DNA of 64,000 nt from Faeciplasma sp045660445 (GTDB lineage: Bacteria; Bacillota; Clostridia; Oscillospirales; Ruminococcaceae): positions 62,001-126,000 of the forward strand of contig JAZRDR010000010.1 of NCBI GenBank assembly GCA_045660445.1. The letters are read 5' to 3'. A model generated the notes under the pieces. That model was not told the origin of the DNA, searched no databases, and worked only from the letters and a program-made list of their open reading frames with translations. The translations under genes were made by a program, and so were the position numbers. Positions 33,747 through 43,225 of the stretch are shown here, in pieces. Position 1 is the first letter of the stretch, and each line of letters starts with the position of its first letter.

Positions 33747-33775
33747 TTGCAATTAAATAATATAAATGATATGAT
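33747..33775 (+). promoter_or_regulatory. Likely promoter of the GH3 gene
   Basis: TTGCAA (33747-33752), 17 bases, TATGAT (33770-33775), 36 bases ahead of the start codon. Confidence 0.55.
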
Positions 33776-33811
33776 ATAGATACAATAAATCCGCAAAAGG
33801 AGATATTAAAT

Positions 33812-36154
33812 ATGATTAAATGGCAGAGATTAAAATATTTGCATGGTTTACCTCTTGGTGAGGACGGCAGACGTATAACCGGCTCTCAGAAGCATATTGA
33901 CCTTTCTCGCAAAGCTGCGTGTGAAGGAATGGTGCTTCTTAAAAACGATAATTCACTCTTACCTCTTAAAAAAGGCTCACGTGTTGCGCTTTTCGGAAAG
34001 GCAAGTGCTGACTATGTAAAAGGCGGCGGCGGAAGTGGTGACGTTACCGTTGCATACACTCGCAACCTTTGCGACGCTATGGATATAAAAGAAAAGGAAA
34101 ATAAGCTAAGAGTGTTTACTGATCTTAGCGATTACTATCGCAAAGAGGTTAAAAAGCAATACGCTTCCGGTGCTAATCCCGGCGGTACTCACGAAACCGA
34201 AGTTCCTGAAGAGCTTGTCACCAAAGCAAAGTCTTTTGCTGACGTTGCTATAATCAGCATTTGCAGATTCTCTTGGGAGGGCGGCGACAGAAAAGGCATT
34301 AAAGGCGACGGCGATTTCTATTTGACTGAAGCTGAAGAAAAGATGGTCAAGACGGTTACCGATAATTTTGATCATGTCGTAGTCGTTCTCAACGTTGGCG
34401 GAATGGTTGATACTTCGTGGTTTAAGGATAATGACAAGATAGAGGCTGTTTTGCTTGCTTGGCAGGCAGGCATGGAAGGTGGACTTGCTGAAGCTGATAT
34501 TCTTTGCGGCGATGCTAATCCTTCCGGTAAGCTTACTGACACATTTGCATCTTGTTTTGATGATTATCCTTCTTCGTATAATTTCAACGAATCTGTTGAT
34601 TACGCTGAATATACCGAAGATATTTACGTTGGATACAGATATTTTGAAACGATTCCCGGTGCTCAGAAATCTGTTAACTATCCTTTCGGTTTCGGTTTGT
34701 CTTATACGACGTTTGATGTATCTTGTGACTCCGCAGCCGTATGCAGCGGCGTTATAACTGTCAATGCCAAGGTGGTAAACACCGGCTTGGTTGCAGGCAG
34801 GGAAGTCGTTCAGGTTTATTACAGTGCACCTCAAGGCTTGCTAGGAAAACCGAAATATCAGCTCTGTGCTTTTGCAAAGACTGATTTGCTCGCTCCGGGT
34901 GAGGGAAGAGTTCTTTCGCTCAGCTTCAACGTCAACGATATGGCATCATTTGATGATAAGGGTCTCATTTGCAAATCTGCACGAGTTCTTGAAAAAGGCG
35001 ATTATGAGATTTTTGTCGGAAATTCAGTTGAAAACCTTGTAAAGGCATATACATTCACACTTGATGACAACGTAATTACAGAGCAGCTTAACTCATATTG
35101 CGCACCGAAGAAGCTTACTAAGCGTCTTTTAGCTGATGGTACATATGAAGAATGTGTAACAGGCGAATATGAGAAGATCGATGTTAACACAGACGGTTGG
35201 TCGCAATATAGCTCTTGGGCATTTGCTAACCCTCAGGCAGATAGACGAAATGTTGCCTCTCCTAAAGACAGAATATACTTAGAGCATGTTGCTAACGGAA
35301 AGAACACCTTGGACGAATTTATGGCACAGCTTTCTGATGATGATCTTATAGACCTCTGCGGAGGAAGACCCAATGTGGGACTTAGCAATACATATTGCTG
35401 GGGTGATCTTGCTAACTTTGGTGTTCCTTCATGCGCTACTGCCGACGGCCCTGCTGGCTTGAGAGTTGATTGGTACACAGGCGTAACAACAACTGCTTGG
35501 CCTTGCGCTACAATGCTTGCTTGCACATGGAATACCGATCTTGTTGAACAGGTTGGTGCTGCCGGTGCTCTCGAGCTTAGAGAAAACAATTTTGCAATCT
35601 GGCTTACACCTGCAATGAATATTCATAGAAGCCCTCTTTGCGGTAGAAACTTTGAATATTATTCTGAGGATCCTTATGTAACCGGTAAGATGGCAGCTGC
35701 AATGACAAGAGGTATTCAGTCTCAGCATATTGCTGCTTCTGCAAAGCACTTTGCTTGCAACAATAAGGAAACTAACCGCAAGCAGAGCGACTCGATCGTT
35801 TCCGAAAGAGCATTGCGCGAGATTTACCTTCGCGGTTTTGAAATTGCTGTTAAGGAAGCTCAGCCTTGGTCGATCATGACATCTTATAACATCGTAAATG
35901 GCGTTTTAGCTGTTGAAAACAAGGATCTTATCACCGGTATCCTTCGTGGCGAATGGGGCTTCGAGGGCGCAGTAACCTCTGACTGGGATACTTGTGGCGA
36001 GCACTATCGTGAGGCTTTGGCTGGCAACGATATTAAAATGCCTGTTGGTTCAAGCGGAAGACTTAAAGATGCTCTTAATGCAGGATATATTACCCGTGAG
36101 GATATTTATGCCTGCGCTAAGAGAGTATTGGAACTTGTTCTAAAGTTTGACTAA
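33812..36154 (+). CDS. Glycoside hydrolase family 3 protein with inverted domain order
   Basis: A 780-residue cytoplasmic (no signal peptide) beta-glucosidase-like enzyme. The domain order is reversed relative to most GH3 enzymes: the alpha/beta sandwich domain comes first (residues about 20-260, KAACEGMVLLKNDNSLLPL ... GKASADYVKGGGGSGDV), then a fibronectin-III-like domain (about 310-415), then the catalytic barrel (about 495-775) with GVPSCATADGPAGLR, ASAKHFACNN and the nucleophile Asp724 in VTSDWDT. Such permuted GH3 enzymes are known from rumen and gut Clostridia. It should release glucose or xylose from beta-linked oligosaccharides taken up by the cell. No transporter or regulator gene adjoins it. 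Confidence 0.9.
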   Translation: MIKWQRLKYLHGLPLGEDGRRITGSQKHIDLSRKAACEGMVLLKNDNSLLPLKKGSRVALFGKASADYVKGGGGSGDVTVAYTRNLCDAMDIKEKENKLRVFTDLSDYYRKEVKKQYASGANPGGTHETEVPEELVTKAKSFADVAIISICRFSWEGGDRKGIKGDGDFYLTEAEEKMVKTVTDNFDHVVVVLNVGGMVDTSWFKDNDKIEAVLLAWQAGMEGGLAEADILCGDANPSGKLTDTFASCFDDYPSSYNFNESVDYAEYTEDIYVGYRYFETIPGAQKSVNYPFGFGLSYTTFDVSCDSAAVCSGVITVNAKVVNTGLVAGREVVQVYYSAPQGLLGKPKYQLCAFAKTDLLAPGEGRVLSLSFNVNDMASFDDKGLICKSARVLEKGDYEIFVGNSVENLVKAYTFTLDDNVITEQLNSYCAPKKLTKRLLADGTYEECVTGEYEKIDVNTDGWSQYSSWAFANPQADRRNVASPKDRIYLEHVANGKNTLDEFMAQLSDDDLIDLCGGRPNVGLSNTYCWGDLANFGVPSCATADGPAGLRVDWYTGVTTTAWPCATMLACTWNTDLVEQVGAAGALELRENNFAIWLTPAMNIHRSPLCGRNFEYYSEDPYVTGKMAAAMTRGIQSQHIAASAKHFACNNKETNRKQSDSIVSERALREIYLRGFEIAVKEAQPWSIMTSYNIVNGVLAVENKDLITGILRGEWGFEGAVTSDWDTCGEHYREALAGNDIKMPVGSSGRLKDALNAGYITREDIYACAKRVLELVLKFD

Positions 36155-36170
36155 TGTTTCAATAATTATA

Positions 36171-36203
36171 AAATCGGCACATATTTGTGCCGATTTTTAT
36201 TTT
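36171..36203 (+). terminator. Intrinsic terminator after the GH3 gene
   Basis: AAATCGGCAC pairs with GTGCCGATTT around a six-base loop, followed by T-rich sequence. Confidence 0.85.
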
Positions 36204-36274
36204 TGCAACACAATCTGACATTTTACACTGAATTGTTTTTGTATTCTTTGATTACAGAGAATGGAGGTGCAAAT

Positions 36275-36496
36275 ATGCCGGCAAAATATAATATTATATC
36301 ACAATATAAATTGATAGACGGACAACAATTTACGGTTTATGGTATCGAGACAATAGAGGATTCAAAAACAGAAATTCATGATATTACAACGGATAGGAAA
36401 CAGCTTTTAGAACTGATAGAAAAATGCAACGAACAGTCTCTTTCAGAGTTACATATTTATGACATTTGTGAAGATTTTTTAATTTCAAATTATTGA
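36275..36496 (+). CDS. DUF6514 family small protein
   Basis: A 73-residue soluble protein with the pattern of DUF6514: a tyrosine-rich start (KYNIISQYKLIDG), YGIETIEDSKTEIHDIT, then LLELIEKCNEQSLSELHIYDICEDFL, where CNxxxLxxxHxxDxxEDFL is the family mark. The function is unknown. The ATG at 36275 has GGAGGTG six bases before; an upstream extension of the frame is not translated in my view. Found widely in Clostridia by recollection. Confidence 0.75.
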   Translation: MPAKYNIISQYKLIDGQQFTVYGIETIEDSKTEIHDITTDRKQLLELIEKCNEQSLSELHIYDICEDFLISNY

Positions 36497-36521
36497 CCAT
36501 GACAAAATTTAGGGTTATAAT
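36493..36521 (+). promoter_or_regulatory. Promoter of the alpha/beta hydrolase gene
   Basis: TTGACC (36493-36498), 17 bases, TATAAT (36516-36521), 30 bases before the start. Confidence 0.75.
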
Positions 36522-36550
36522 CTTTTTATCAATATAAAAGGAGACGCACA

Positions 36551-37315
36551 ATGGAAGTTTTGAATATAACCTTAAATGAAGAAAGAAATGTCAAGCTCAA
36601 TGCATATATTCAGCCGGTTAGCGGTGAATATTGGGGAATGACAAGGCGCCCTGCAATAATAATCCTTCCCGGTGGAGGATATCAGTACTGTTCTGCACGT
36701 GAAGCCGATCCCGTTGCTTTTCCTTATCTTCAAGCAGGATATCAGGTGTTTATCTTATACTATTCAGTTAAGGAACATTCTTTATGGCCGAATCCATTGA
36801 ATGATTATGACCAAGCATTCGAGCTTCTAAAATCCAATGCCGATGAATGGCATATTGATATCGACCGTGTTGCGGTTATCGGATTCTCTGCAGGTGGTCA
36901 TTTGGCAGCTTGTGCTGCAACAGCTTCAAAAAACCGTCCCAGTGCTTGTATTTTGGGTTATCCTGTTATAGATGAAGAAACAACTCATACATATAACAAA
37001 AATGCGCCCGATGCTTCTACTCTTGTTGATTCAAAAACCTGCCCATGCTTTGTTTTTGCTTCAACTAACGATGGTTTAGTGAAAATAGGGAACTCGATCA
37101 AATTTATCGATGCGCTTGCAAAGAATAACATTCCGTTTGAATCTCATTTTTATGCTTTTGCAAATCACGGCTTTTCCACATGCGATTCGCAGATACAGAA
37201 TCGCACCTGGATCTGCACACGAACTCCAAACTGGGTTAAAGACAGTGTTGAATGGTTAAAGGACGTTGTCGGCGATTTTAAGGACGGTGCTTTGACAGAT
37301 AGATATTGGTGGTAA
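36551..37315 (+). CDS. Alpha/beta hydrolase (acetyl-esterase-like)
   Basis: A 254-residue cytoplasmic alpha/beta hydrolase of the dienelactone hydrolase/BD-FAE acetyl-esterase type. The oxyanion loop is LPGGGYQYCS, the nucleophile elbow GFSAGGH (Ser113), the acid Asp lies in STNDGLV and the His in ANHGFS. Relatives remove acetyl groups from xylo-oligosaccharides, consistent with the GH3 enzyme nearby, though the two have separate promoters. The substrate is not proven. Confidence 0.82.
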   Translation: MEVLNITLNEERNVKLNAYIQPVSGEYWGMTRRPAIIILPGGGYQYCSAREADPVAFPYLQAGYQVFILYYSVKEHSLWPNPLNDYDQAFELLKSNADEWHIDIDRVAVIGFSAGGHLAACAATASKNRPSACILGYPVIDEETTHTYNKNAPDASTLVDSKTCPCFVFASTNDGLVKIGNSIKFIDALAKNNIPFESHFYAFANHGFSTCDSQIQNRTWICTRTPNWVKDSVEWLKDVVGDFKDGALTDRYWW

Positions 37316-37345
37316 AACAAATTTCAACTTTTTTTGATTTTGCTA

Positions 37346-37374
37346 TTGATTTTTATTTTCATGTGTGCTATAAT
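37346..37374 (+). promoter_or_regulatory. Promoter of tRNA-His
   Basis: TTGATT (37346-37351), 17 bases, TATAAT (37369-37374), about 30 bases before the tRNA. Confidence 0.75.
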
Positions 37375-37404
37375 AGCATTCGCGGCTGGAAAAGCCGCAC
37401 ATAT

Positions 37405-37482
37405 GGTGGGTATAGCGTAGTTGGTTAACGCGTTAGATTGTGGTTCTAAAGATCGTCGGTTCGAGTCCGACTATCCACCCCA
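37405..37482 (+). tRNA. tRNA-His (anticodon GTG)
   Basis: Acceptor GTGGGTA pairs with TATCCAC. An encoded extra G at 37405 (G-1) can pair with the discriminator C at 37479, as expected for histidine tRNA. The anticodon stem TTAGA/TCTAA encloses TTGTGGT. CCA is encoded. Confidence 0.96.
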
Positions 37483-37483
37483 G

Positions 37484-37512
37484 AAAGACTGCACTTTGTG
37501 CAGTCTTTTTTA
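37484..37512 (+). terminator. Intrinsic terminator of tRNA-His
   Basis: AAAGACTGCAC pairs with GTGCAGTCTTT around TTT, then a T-tract. Confidence 0.9.
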
Positions 37513-37570
37513 TTTTTATATCATGGAATAAATTACCGCTAAATATCTTCTTAAAATTCATTAATATCCC

Positions 37571-37599
37571 TTGTATTGTAGCTGCTAAAATGGTATAAT
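37571..37599 (+). promoter_or_regulatory. Promoter of the SH3-GHL10 lipoprotein gene
   Basis: TTGTAT (37571-37576), 17 bases, TATAAT (37594-37599), 40 bases before the start codon. Confidence 0.7.
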
Positions 37600-37638
37600 A
37601 CTATATATGTTTATTCAATTGATTGGGAGGTTGGCGCA

Positions 37639-39363
37639 ATGAGAATTTTCGCAAAACTTATATCTATCCTTATTGCTTTATTGATTCTTTGCTCCTGTAC
37701 CATATCAACCTCCAAAGATAACATTGAGCCACCAAGCATAACCATTGAAACCTACGGCTCTTTTTCTACATCAGTAACTACGACCGAACCCTCGACAGCT
37801 ACAACTGAGCCTTCGGTTACAACTGTTCCAACTACTACTGATGAGGTAACTACCACAACTCCTATATCTGAACCTGAAATTACGACTGAAGTTACGTCGG
37901 GTGATGAACTTAGCATAGATGATTATGAGATTGCTGACTATGAATGCATTATGTATGCTATTGCAAGCCTTAACATTCGCGAGTTGCCGAATGCCGACAG
38001 CAATAGAGTTGGCCGCTTTAATGAAGGCGACGAGGTTATGGTTACCGGTCTTGTTACAAACGGTTGGTGTCGCGTTAAGTATAAAGACGGTGAATACTTT
38101 GTAAGCGGAAGATATTTAAGCGATTCATACGAATTTGAAGTCACAACCGAAGCAACTACTACGGTTATTACTACAACGCAGACTAAACCTACTTCTGTTA
38201 CTACCACAGAACCCGAAGTTGAAATTGATGATGAGCCGAATATAATAATTGGTTCAAATTCTTATAATGCGCTTAACTATAATACTCAAAAGGCGGTTTG
38301 GTTTGCATATTTAGATATCGATTCGATGCTGTTAAATGCAACTGAATCCGAATTCAGAAGCGATATCAAAGAAGCAATGACAAATGTTTCGCTAATGGGT
38401 TGCAACACTGTGTACGTCCACGTAAGAGCTTTTGGAGATGCATATTATTACTCGAATTACTATGCTTTCACTGCTTCGTATAGTGGAACAATGGGTAAGC
38501 GACCAAGCTTTGACCCTCTTAAAATTATGATAGAAGAAGCTCATAAACAGGGTCTTTCCTTCCATGCATGGATAAATCCAATGCGAACAACAACGGACAA
38601 GCGTTATAAAGAGATGAGCACTGATTATGCTCTTAAAAAGTGGTATAACTCGTCTTCAACAAACGGAACTTATCTTGTTTATGATTCAAGCACTAAATAT
38701 TATTGGTTAAGCCCTGCATATCCCGCCGTTCGCGAGCTTATCTGCAATGGTATTGCCGAGCTTGTGACAAATTATGATATCGATGCCATTCACATTGATG
38801 ATTATTTCTATCCGACAACGTCCTCAAGCTTTGACAGCGCAGCATTCAAGGCATCCGGCGCAAAGGATCTTGCTTCCTGGAGAAAAAGCGTTGTAAGTCA
38901 ACTTGTTAAAGAAATGTATGCAACCGTAAAATCCTGCAATGATAGCGTTTTGTTTGGCATTTCTCCTGCAGGTAATATTTCAAACAACTTAAACCATTAT
39001 TATGCCGACGTTATCACTTGGTGCTCTGAAAAGGGATATATGGACTATATAGTCCCTCAGATATATTATAACTACGATGACAAGCTTCCGTTTGACGATA
39101 CGGTTTTAGAGTGGTTTAGTATCGTGACCGAGGATTCTATTGACCTTATTTGCGGAATCGCAGCATACAAGGTCGGTCTTAATGATTCGTGGAGCGAAGG
39201 AAACGTGTTGAAGCGAATGACAGATGATGTTAATTCCGTTAACCGTTACAGCGGTTGTGCATACTATCGCTATGGTTCTATTTTCCTTGCAGATTCTGAT
39301 GTTAAAAATCTTATGGATGAGGAAATTTCAAAGCTTATTATATCTATTGCAGCACTTGATTAA
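37639..39363 (+). CDS. Lipoprotein with SH3 domain and GHL10-type glycosyl-hydrolase-like domain
   Basis: A 574-residue lipoprotein: signal peptide with lipobox LCSC (Cys20), a Thr-rich linker (residues about 40-92), a bacterial SH3 domain (about 108-165: IASLNIRELPNADSNRVGRF ... GWCRVKYKDGEYFVSGRYL), a second Thr-rich linker (about 172-200) and a family-10-like glycosyl hydrolase barrel (GHL10, formerly DUF187; about 215-565). The barrel has KAVWFAYLDID, FHAWINPMR, DAIHIDDYFYPTT (candidate acidic residues) and VPQIYYN. SH3 domains of this kind bind peptidoglycan; GHL10 proteins are thought to cleave wall glycans. It is followed 10 bases later by a related wall protein. Confidence 0.85.
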   Translation: MRIFAKLISILIALLILCSCTISTSKDNIEPPSITIETYGSFSTSVTTTEPSTATTEPSVTTVPTTTDEVTTTTPISEPEITTEVTSGDELSIDDYEIADYECIMYAIASLNIRELPNADSNRVGRFNEGDEVMVTGLVTNGWCRVKYKDGEYFVSGRYLSDSYEFEVTTEATTTVITTTQTKPTSVTTTEPEVEIDDEPNIIIGSNSYNALNYNTQKAVWFAYLDIDSMLLNATESEFRSDIKEAMTNVSLMGCNTVYVHVRAFGDAYYYSNYYAFTASYSGTMGKRPSFDPLKIMIEEAHKQGLSFHAWINPMRTTTDKRYKEMSTDYALKKWYNSSSTNGTYLVYDSSTKYYWLSPAYPAVRELICNGIAELVTNYDIDAIHIDDYFYPTTSSSFDSAAFKASGAKDLASWRKSVVSQLVKEMYATVKSCNDSVLFGISPAGNISNNLNHYYADVITWCSEKGYMDYIVPQIYYNYDDKLPFDDTVLEWFSIVTEDSIDLICGIAAYKVGLNDSWSEGNVLKRMTDDVNSVNRYSGCAYYRYGSIFLADSDVKNLMDEEISKLIISIAALD

Positions 39364-39373
39364 GGAGATTTTG

Positions 39374-42295
39374 ATGAAGCGCATACTTTCGTTTATAATT
39401 GCATTGATTTTAATAACAGGCTCATTTTTCGAAATGAGTCCGCTTTCGCTTGATATTTTTGCTGATGAGACAGAGGTTGGGGAATCCATAGAAGCCGAAC
39501 CGAATGTTGCAACTGAATATTACTACGCTTTCCCGGACAGCATGAAAGCTTCTATAATCACTATCGGATATGATTTCTTCACAGATATAAATCAGTCAGC
39601 CGATGTTACACAGTCTGAAATCGATGAGATTTTATCAAACTTTGATAAATACGGTTTGAACACTATAATCATCAATACGAGCTATGACGGTGTTATCTAT
39701 TATGAAGTTGATTCACAGGTATTCCGAAATGGATCGCCTTTAACAATGCTGATTGAATCAGCACGTGCACACAATCTGTTTGTATACATTTCCTTTGATT
39801 TTGACACAGCTCTTAAGGCAAATAACATAGATGAGCTTAATGGAAAGATAGATCATCTATCCAGATGTGCTCACAGAATCACAAGCAAATATCTCATCGA
39901 CGGAATTATATTAGACGGATATTATGTTTCTGAAACTGAATCTGCATATTCTGATTATTCCAATTACGGTGTTGGAATGGGCTTTGAAAACTGGCTAATC
40001 GAAAATAATGCATATGTTTTCAGTCTTGTAAGTCAAGCTATTCGCGCAACAAACAATACTGTCGCTGTTGGTATCAACATTAATAATGCATGGCTTAATG
40101 ACGGCACGGATCCAAATGGCTCTGACACTAAGGACGATTTCGAAGCTTTGGATGATGGTTTTGCTGATACAAAACAATACATTTTAGATGGTTATGCAGA
40201 CTTTATGATAGTTAACTGCTATGGCGGTCTTGAAAGTGTTGAGCTTAATTTTGAAAGCATCGTTTCATGGTGGGATGAGGTTGCTGATTCGGCAGGGATC
40301 CCGATGTATATCAAGCATGCCAATGAACGCATAAATATGTCCGACTCTAGATGGAGTGTCGACCAGATCTTAAAGCAGATTGAAGAATGTATTAAATATT
40401 CTTCTTATTCAGGAAGTGTGTTTAATTCATATAACTCATTAACCAAAAATGTTGGAAAGAGTACAGACGCATTAGTTAAATATTATGATGGATTAATAGA
40501 CACTGATTCTCTATATAAAGAGCTTTCGATGGTTTTGCCAACGAAGTATACTTTTACCACTTACGAACCTACTGTTAAATTCCAAGGTTCATTTGATGCG
40601 AACTTTGACATCTATTTCAATGGCGAAATAATCAAGCTTAATGAAGCAGGTAACTTCTATTTTGAAGAAGATCTCGAGGTTGGTGTTAACACCTTCACAT
40701 TCCAAAACAAATCTAAGACGATTACATATAAGATCACTCGAAAGGTTAAGGTTTTGCAATCTGTCGAACCTGAAGAGGGAACCGAAACAAGAGTTAACGG
40801 TACAACAAAGATTTCGGTAAGCGTTTTGGCATATAAAGGATCGGAAGTTACTGCAACATTAAACGGAAAGACTATTACTTTAACCGAGGATGACACTCAG
40901 TCCGATGATCTCGACTCGAATACCAACTATACTTACTTCTTGGGTTATTTCACAGCACCCGAAGGTGTAGTAGGTGAGGAGCAGGATCTTGGCAATATCA
41001 TCATCAACGGATCTTATAACGACTTCGTTTTTGAAACAATGACCGGTTCACACGTAATCGTTAATGAGATTTCTCCTTTGGCTGTAGCCTCACAGCTTAT
41101 TCGAATTAAAAACGATAATACGCTTACATATGACTACTATACAACTGACAACATTGCAATCCCCACTTCTCCAAGACTTCCGGCAGGAACTCTTGACGTT
41201 GTCGAGAATGCTGTTTCCTATAGCGTATCGTCAGATGGTGTGTCGCAGACTGTTGATTACTATTTGACAGCCTCCGGCTTGCGTATAAGAGCTTCTGACT
41301 GCGAAATAGTTGACGGATACTCGATCGTAGAAAATGTAATCTCATCATACGGCGCCTATACGAATAATTACGACACTGTATTAATGTTAAAGCTCGATTA
41401 CCAAATTCCGTTTACGGTTTCCTATTCACCGATTTCATATGATTCCCCCAGCAAGAATTCGTATCTTGTAAATAATTTCGATCCTGATTATGTTCTTATT
41501 ACGTTTGATTATGTATCGAATTACGGTGATGCTCCCACATTCTCAAGCGATTGTATATTCTCATCGGGCGAATGGCAATATGCGTCGGTGAACGGCGAGC
41601 AAAAGCTTCAGCTTAAGCTGAAATTGCGCAATTCGGGAGTTTTCGGCGGCTATAAGGCAAGCTATGATGGATCGGGTCTCTTGTCGATATCCTTTAACGG
41701 AACAAGCAAAAACCTTTATGGATCAGTTATCGTAATTGATCCCGGACATGGATATAACAAGAGCGCCTCAACGTTCGATCCTGGTGCTGTTGGACATGTT
41801 GTTGAACAGAAGATCAACATGGCAATTTCCAATGTTTTAGCTAGCTCTTTACGTATGCATGGCGCTACTGTACACGTTTTACCTACGGGAACAGATTATA
41901 TCAATCTATATGATAGATCTGAATATGCAGCCAGATATAATCCCGATCTTTTCATTTCCATACACTGTAACAGCACAACAAAGGGCTCGGGCGTTCGCGG
42001 AGTCGAGGCATATTACTTCACACCTTTCTCTCAGCCGCTCGCTGAAACGGTTGCAGAAAATATGGGTGATTACTATCAAGATTATGTTTACGGTAACAAT
42101 AAAAATTATAATAGAGGTGCAAAGTATAACTACTTTACAGTAACTCTAGAACAGCAATTCCCATCAATTCTTATCGAATGTGGATTTGTTACCGATGAAA
42201 AGGAAGCTATGGCACTTAACAATCCTACACACCAGCAGGGATTTGCTAATGCCATTACAGAAGCTGTAATAAAATATATTGCAGGCAATTATTGA
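39374..42295 (+). CDS. Secreted fusion of a GHL10-like domain and an N-acetylmuramoyl-L-alanine amidase
   Basis: A 973-residue exported protein with a signal peptide (residues about 1-28). The N-terminal part (about 50-380) resembles a diverged GHL10 barrel: YLIDGIILDGYY stands where the upstream neighbour has YDIDAIHIDDYF. The middle (about 390-780) is beta-rich, with repeated Ig-like or amidase-N-terminal (AMIN-like) stretches. The C-terminal 190 residues are an Amidase_3 domain with zinc ligands in IDPGHG (His), VEQKIN (Glu), ISIHCNS (His) and the catalytic Glu in LIECGFVT. It would cut the amide between muramic acid and the stem peptide. ATG 39374 follows AAGGAG by seven bases. Likely in one operon with the preceding gene. 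Confidence 0.85.
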   Translation: MKRILSFIIALILITGSFFEMSPLSLDIFADETEVGESIEAEPNVATEYYYAFPDSMKASIITIGYDFFTDINQSADVTQSEIDEILSNFDKYGLNTIIINTSYDGVIYYEVDSQVFRNGSPLTMLIESARAHNLFVYISFDFDTALKANNIDELNGKIDHLSRCAHRITSKYLIDGIILDGYYVSETESAYSDYSNYGVGMGFENWLIENNAYVFSLVSQAIRATNNTVAVGININNAWLNDGTDPNGSDTKDDFEALDDGFADTKQYILDGYADFMIVNCYGGLESVELNFESIVSWWDEVADSAGIPMYIKHANERINMSDSRWSVDQILKQIEECIKYSSYSGSVFNSYNSLTKNVGKSTDALVKYYDGLIDTDSLYKELSMVLPTKYTFTTYEPTVKFQGSFDANFDIYFNGEIIKLNEAGNFYFEEDLEVGVNTFTFQNKSKTITYKITRKVKVLQSVEPEEGTETRVNGTTKISVSVLAYKGSEVTATLNGKTITLTEDDTQSDDLDSNTNYTYFLGYFTAPEGVVGEEQDLGNIIINGSYNDFVFETMTGSHVIVNEISPLAVASQLIRIKNDNTLTYDYYTTDNIAIPTSPRLPAGTLDVVENAVSYSVSSDGVSQTVDYYLTASGLRIRASDCEIVDGYSIVENVISSYGAYTNNYDTVLMLKLDYQIPFTVSYSPISYDSPSKNSYLVNNFDPDYVLITFDYVSNYGDAPTFSSDCIFSSGEWQYASVNGEQKLQLKLKLRNSGVFGGYKASYDGSGLLSISFNGTSKNLYGSVIVIDPGHGYNKSASTFDPGAVGHVVEQKINMAISNVLASSLRMHGATVHVLPTGTDYINLYDRSEYAARYNPDLFISIHCNSTTKGSGVRGVEAYYFTPFSQPLAETVAENMGDYYQDYVYGNNKNYNRGAKYNYFTVTLEQQFPSILIECGFVTDEKEAMALNNPTHQQGFANAITEAVIKYIAGNY

Positions 42296-42311
42296 TAGTT
42301 AGATTTTTCAC

Positions 42312-42340
42312 TTGAAATTCGAGAAATAGTGATATATAAT
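42312..42340 (+). promoter_or_regulatory. Promoter of nfnAB
   Basis: TTGAAA (42312-42317), 17 bases, TATAAT (42335-42340), 33 bases before the TTG start. Confidence 0.75.
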
Positions 42341-42373
42341 CAAATATAGTTTTTTCATTCGAGGCGATTATTC

Positions 42374-43225
42374 TTGTATAAGATAATTAAAAAGCGTGAG
42401 CTTAACGACCAAGTAACACTAATGGTTATTGATGCTCCATTAATAGCAAAGAAAGCGAAAGCTGGTCAGTTTATTATATTTCGAACTGATGAGCTTGGCG
42501 AACGCGTGCCTTTAACCATTGCTGATTATGACGCAAACGAAGGCACAATAACGATCATCTTCCAAAAAGTCGGCAGATCAACTATGCAGCTTGGTCTTAT
42601 GGATGAGGGCGACTTCATTCTCGACGTTGTCGGTCCATTAGGTGTTGCAACTCATTTTGAAAAGGGGATTAAGCGAGTTGCTGTTATCGGCGGCGGTGTC
42701 GGTTGTGCGATTGCATATCCTCAGGCGAATGCTCTGTTTAATGCAGGCGTACAAGTCGATTTAATTGCAGGCTTCAGAAGCCGTGATATTGTAATCCTTG
42801 AAGATGAAATGAAGGCAGTATCGACAAATTTGTATATTACAACTGATGATGGATCATATGGTACAAAAGGTTTTGTAACGACAAAGCTTCAAGAACTTAT
42901 TGATAGTGGTGTCAAATATGACTGCGTCATTGCGATCGGTCCCGTTCCAATGATGAAGTTTGTTTGCGCTGTCACGAAGCCATATGGTATCAAGACCATC
43001 GTTTCGTTAAATCCTATCATGATAGACGGAACAGGTATGTGCGGTGGATGCCGTGTCACTGTTGGCGGAAAGATCAAATACGCCTGCGTTGATGGCCCTG
43101 ATTTTGACGGACATGAAGTTGATTTCGACGAGCTTATGAGACGAAACTCTGCATATAAAGAATCCGAGGATCGAGCAAAAGCTCATATTTGCAGATTAAC
43201 GGGAGGTGTCAGACATAATGGCTAA
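42374..43225 (+). CDS. nfnA: NfnA-like FAD/NAD-binding subunit (ferredoxin-NADP reductase type)
   Basis: A 283-residue flavoprotein of the dihydroorotate dehydrogenase electron-transfer (PyrK)/sulfide dehydrogenase family. The FAD region contains ERVPLTIADYD, the NAD region VAVIGGGVGCAIAYP, and the C-terminal [2Fe-2S] site GMCGGCRVTV ... YACVDGP. With the following gene it forms NADH-dependent ferredoxin:NADP+ oxidoreductase, an electron-bifurcating enzyme of anaerobes. The start is TTG at 42374, after GAGGCG. It overlaps the next gene by eight bases. PyrK is excluded by the partner. Confidence 0.88.
   Translation: MYKIIKKRELNDQVTLMVIDAPLIAKKAKAGQFIIFRTDELGERVPLTIADYDANEGTITIIFQKVGRSTMQLGLMDEGDFILDVVGPLGVATHFEKGIKRVAVIGGGVGCAIAYPQANALFNAGVQVDLIAGFRSRDIVILEDEMKAVSTNLYITTDDGSYGTKGFVTTKLQELIDSGVKYDCVIAIGPVPMMKFVCAVTKPYGIKTIVSLNPIMIDGTGMCGGCRVTVGGKIKYACVDGPDFDGHEVDFDELMRRNSAYKESEDRAKAHICRLTGGVRHNG

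Noticed and set aside
34106..34834. 242-codon open frame antisense to the GH3 gene
   Set aside because: It lies wholly within a well-supported coding region on the other strand, has no binding site and no recognisable protein pattern.
37780..37900. Thr-rich repeats as a CRISPR or tandem-repeat array
   Set aside because: The ACT/ACA-rich repeats encode an in-frame threonine-rich linker of a lipoprotein and have no unique spacers.
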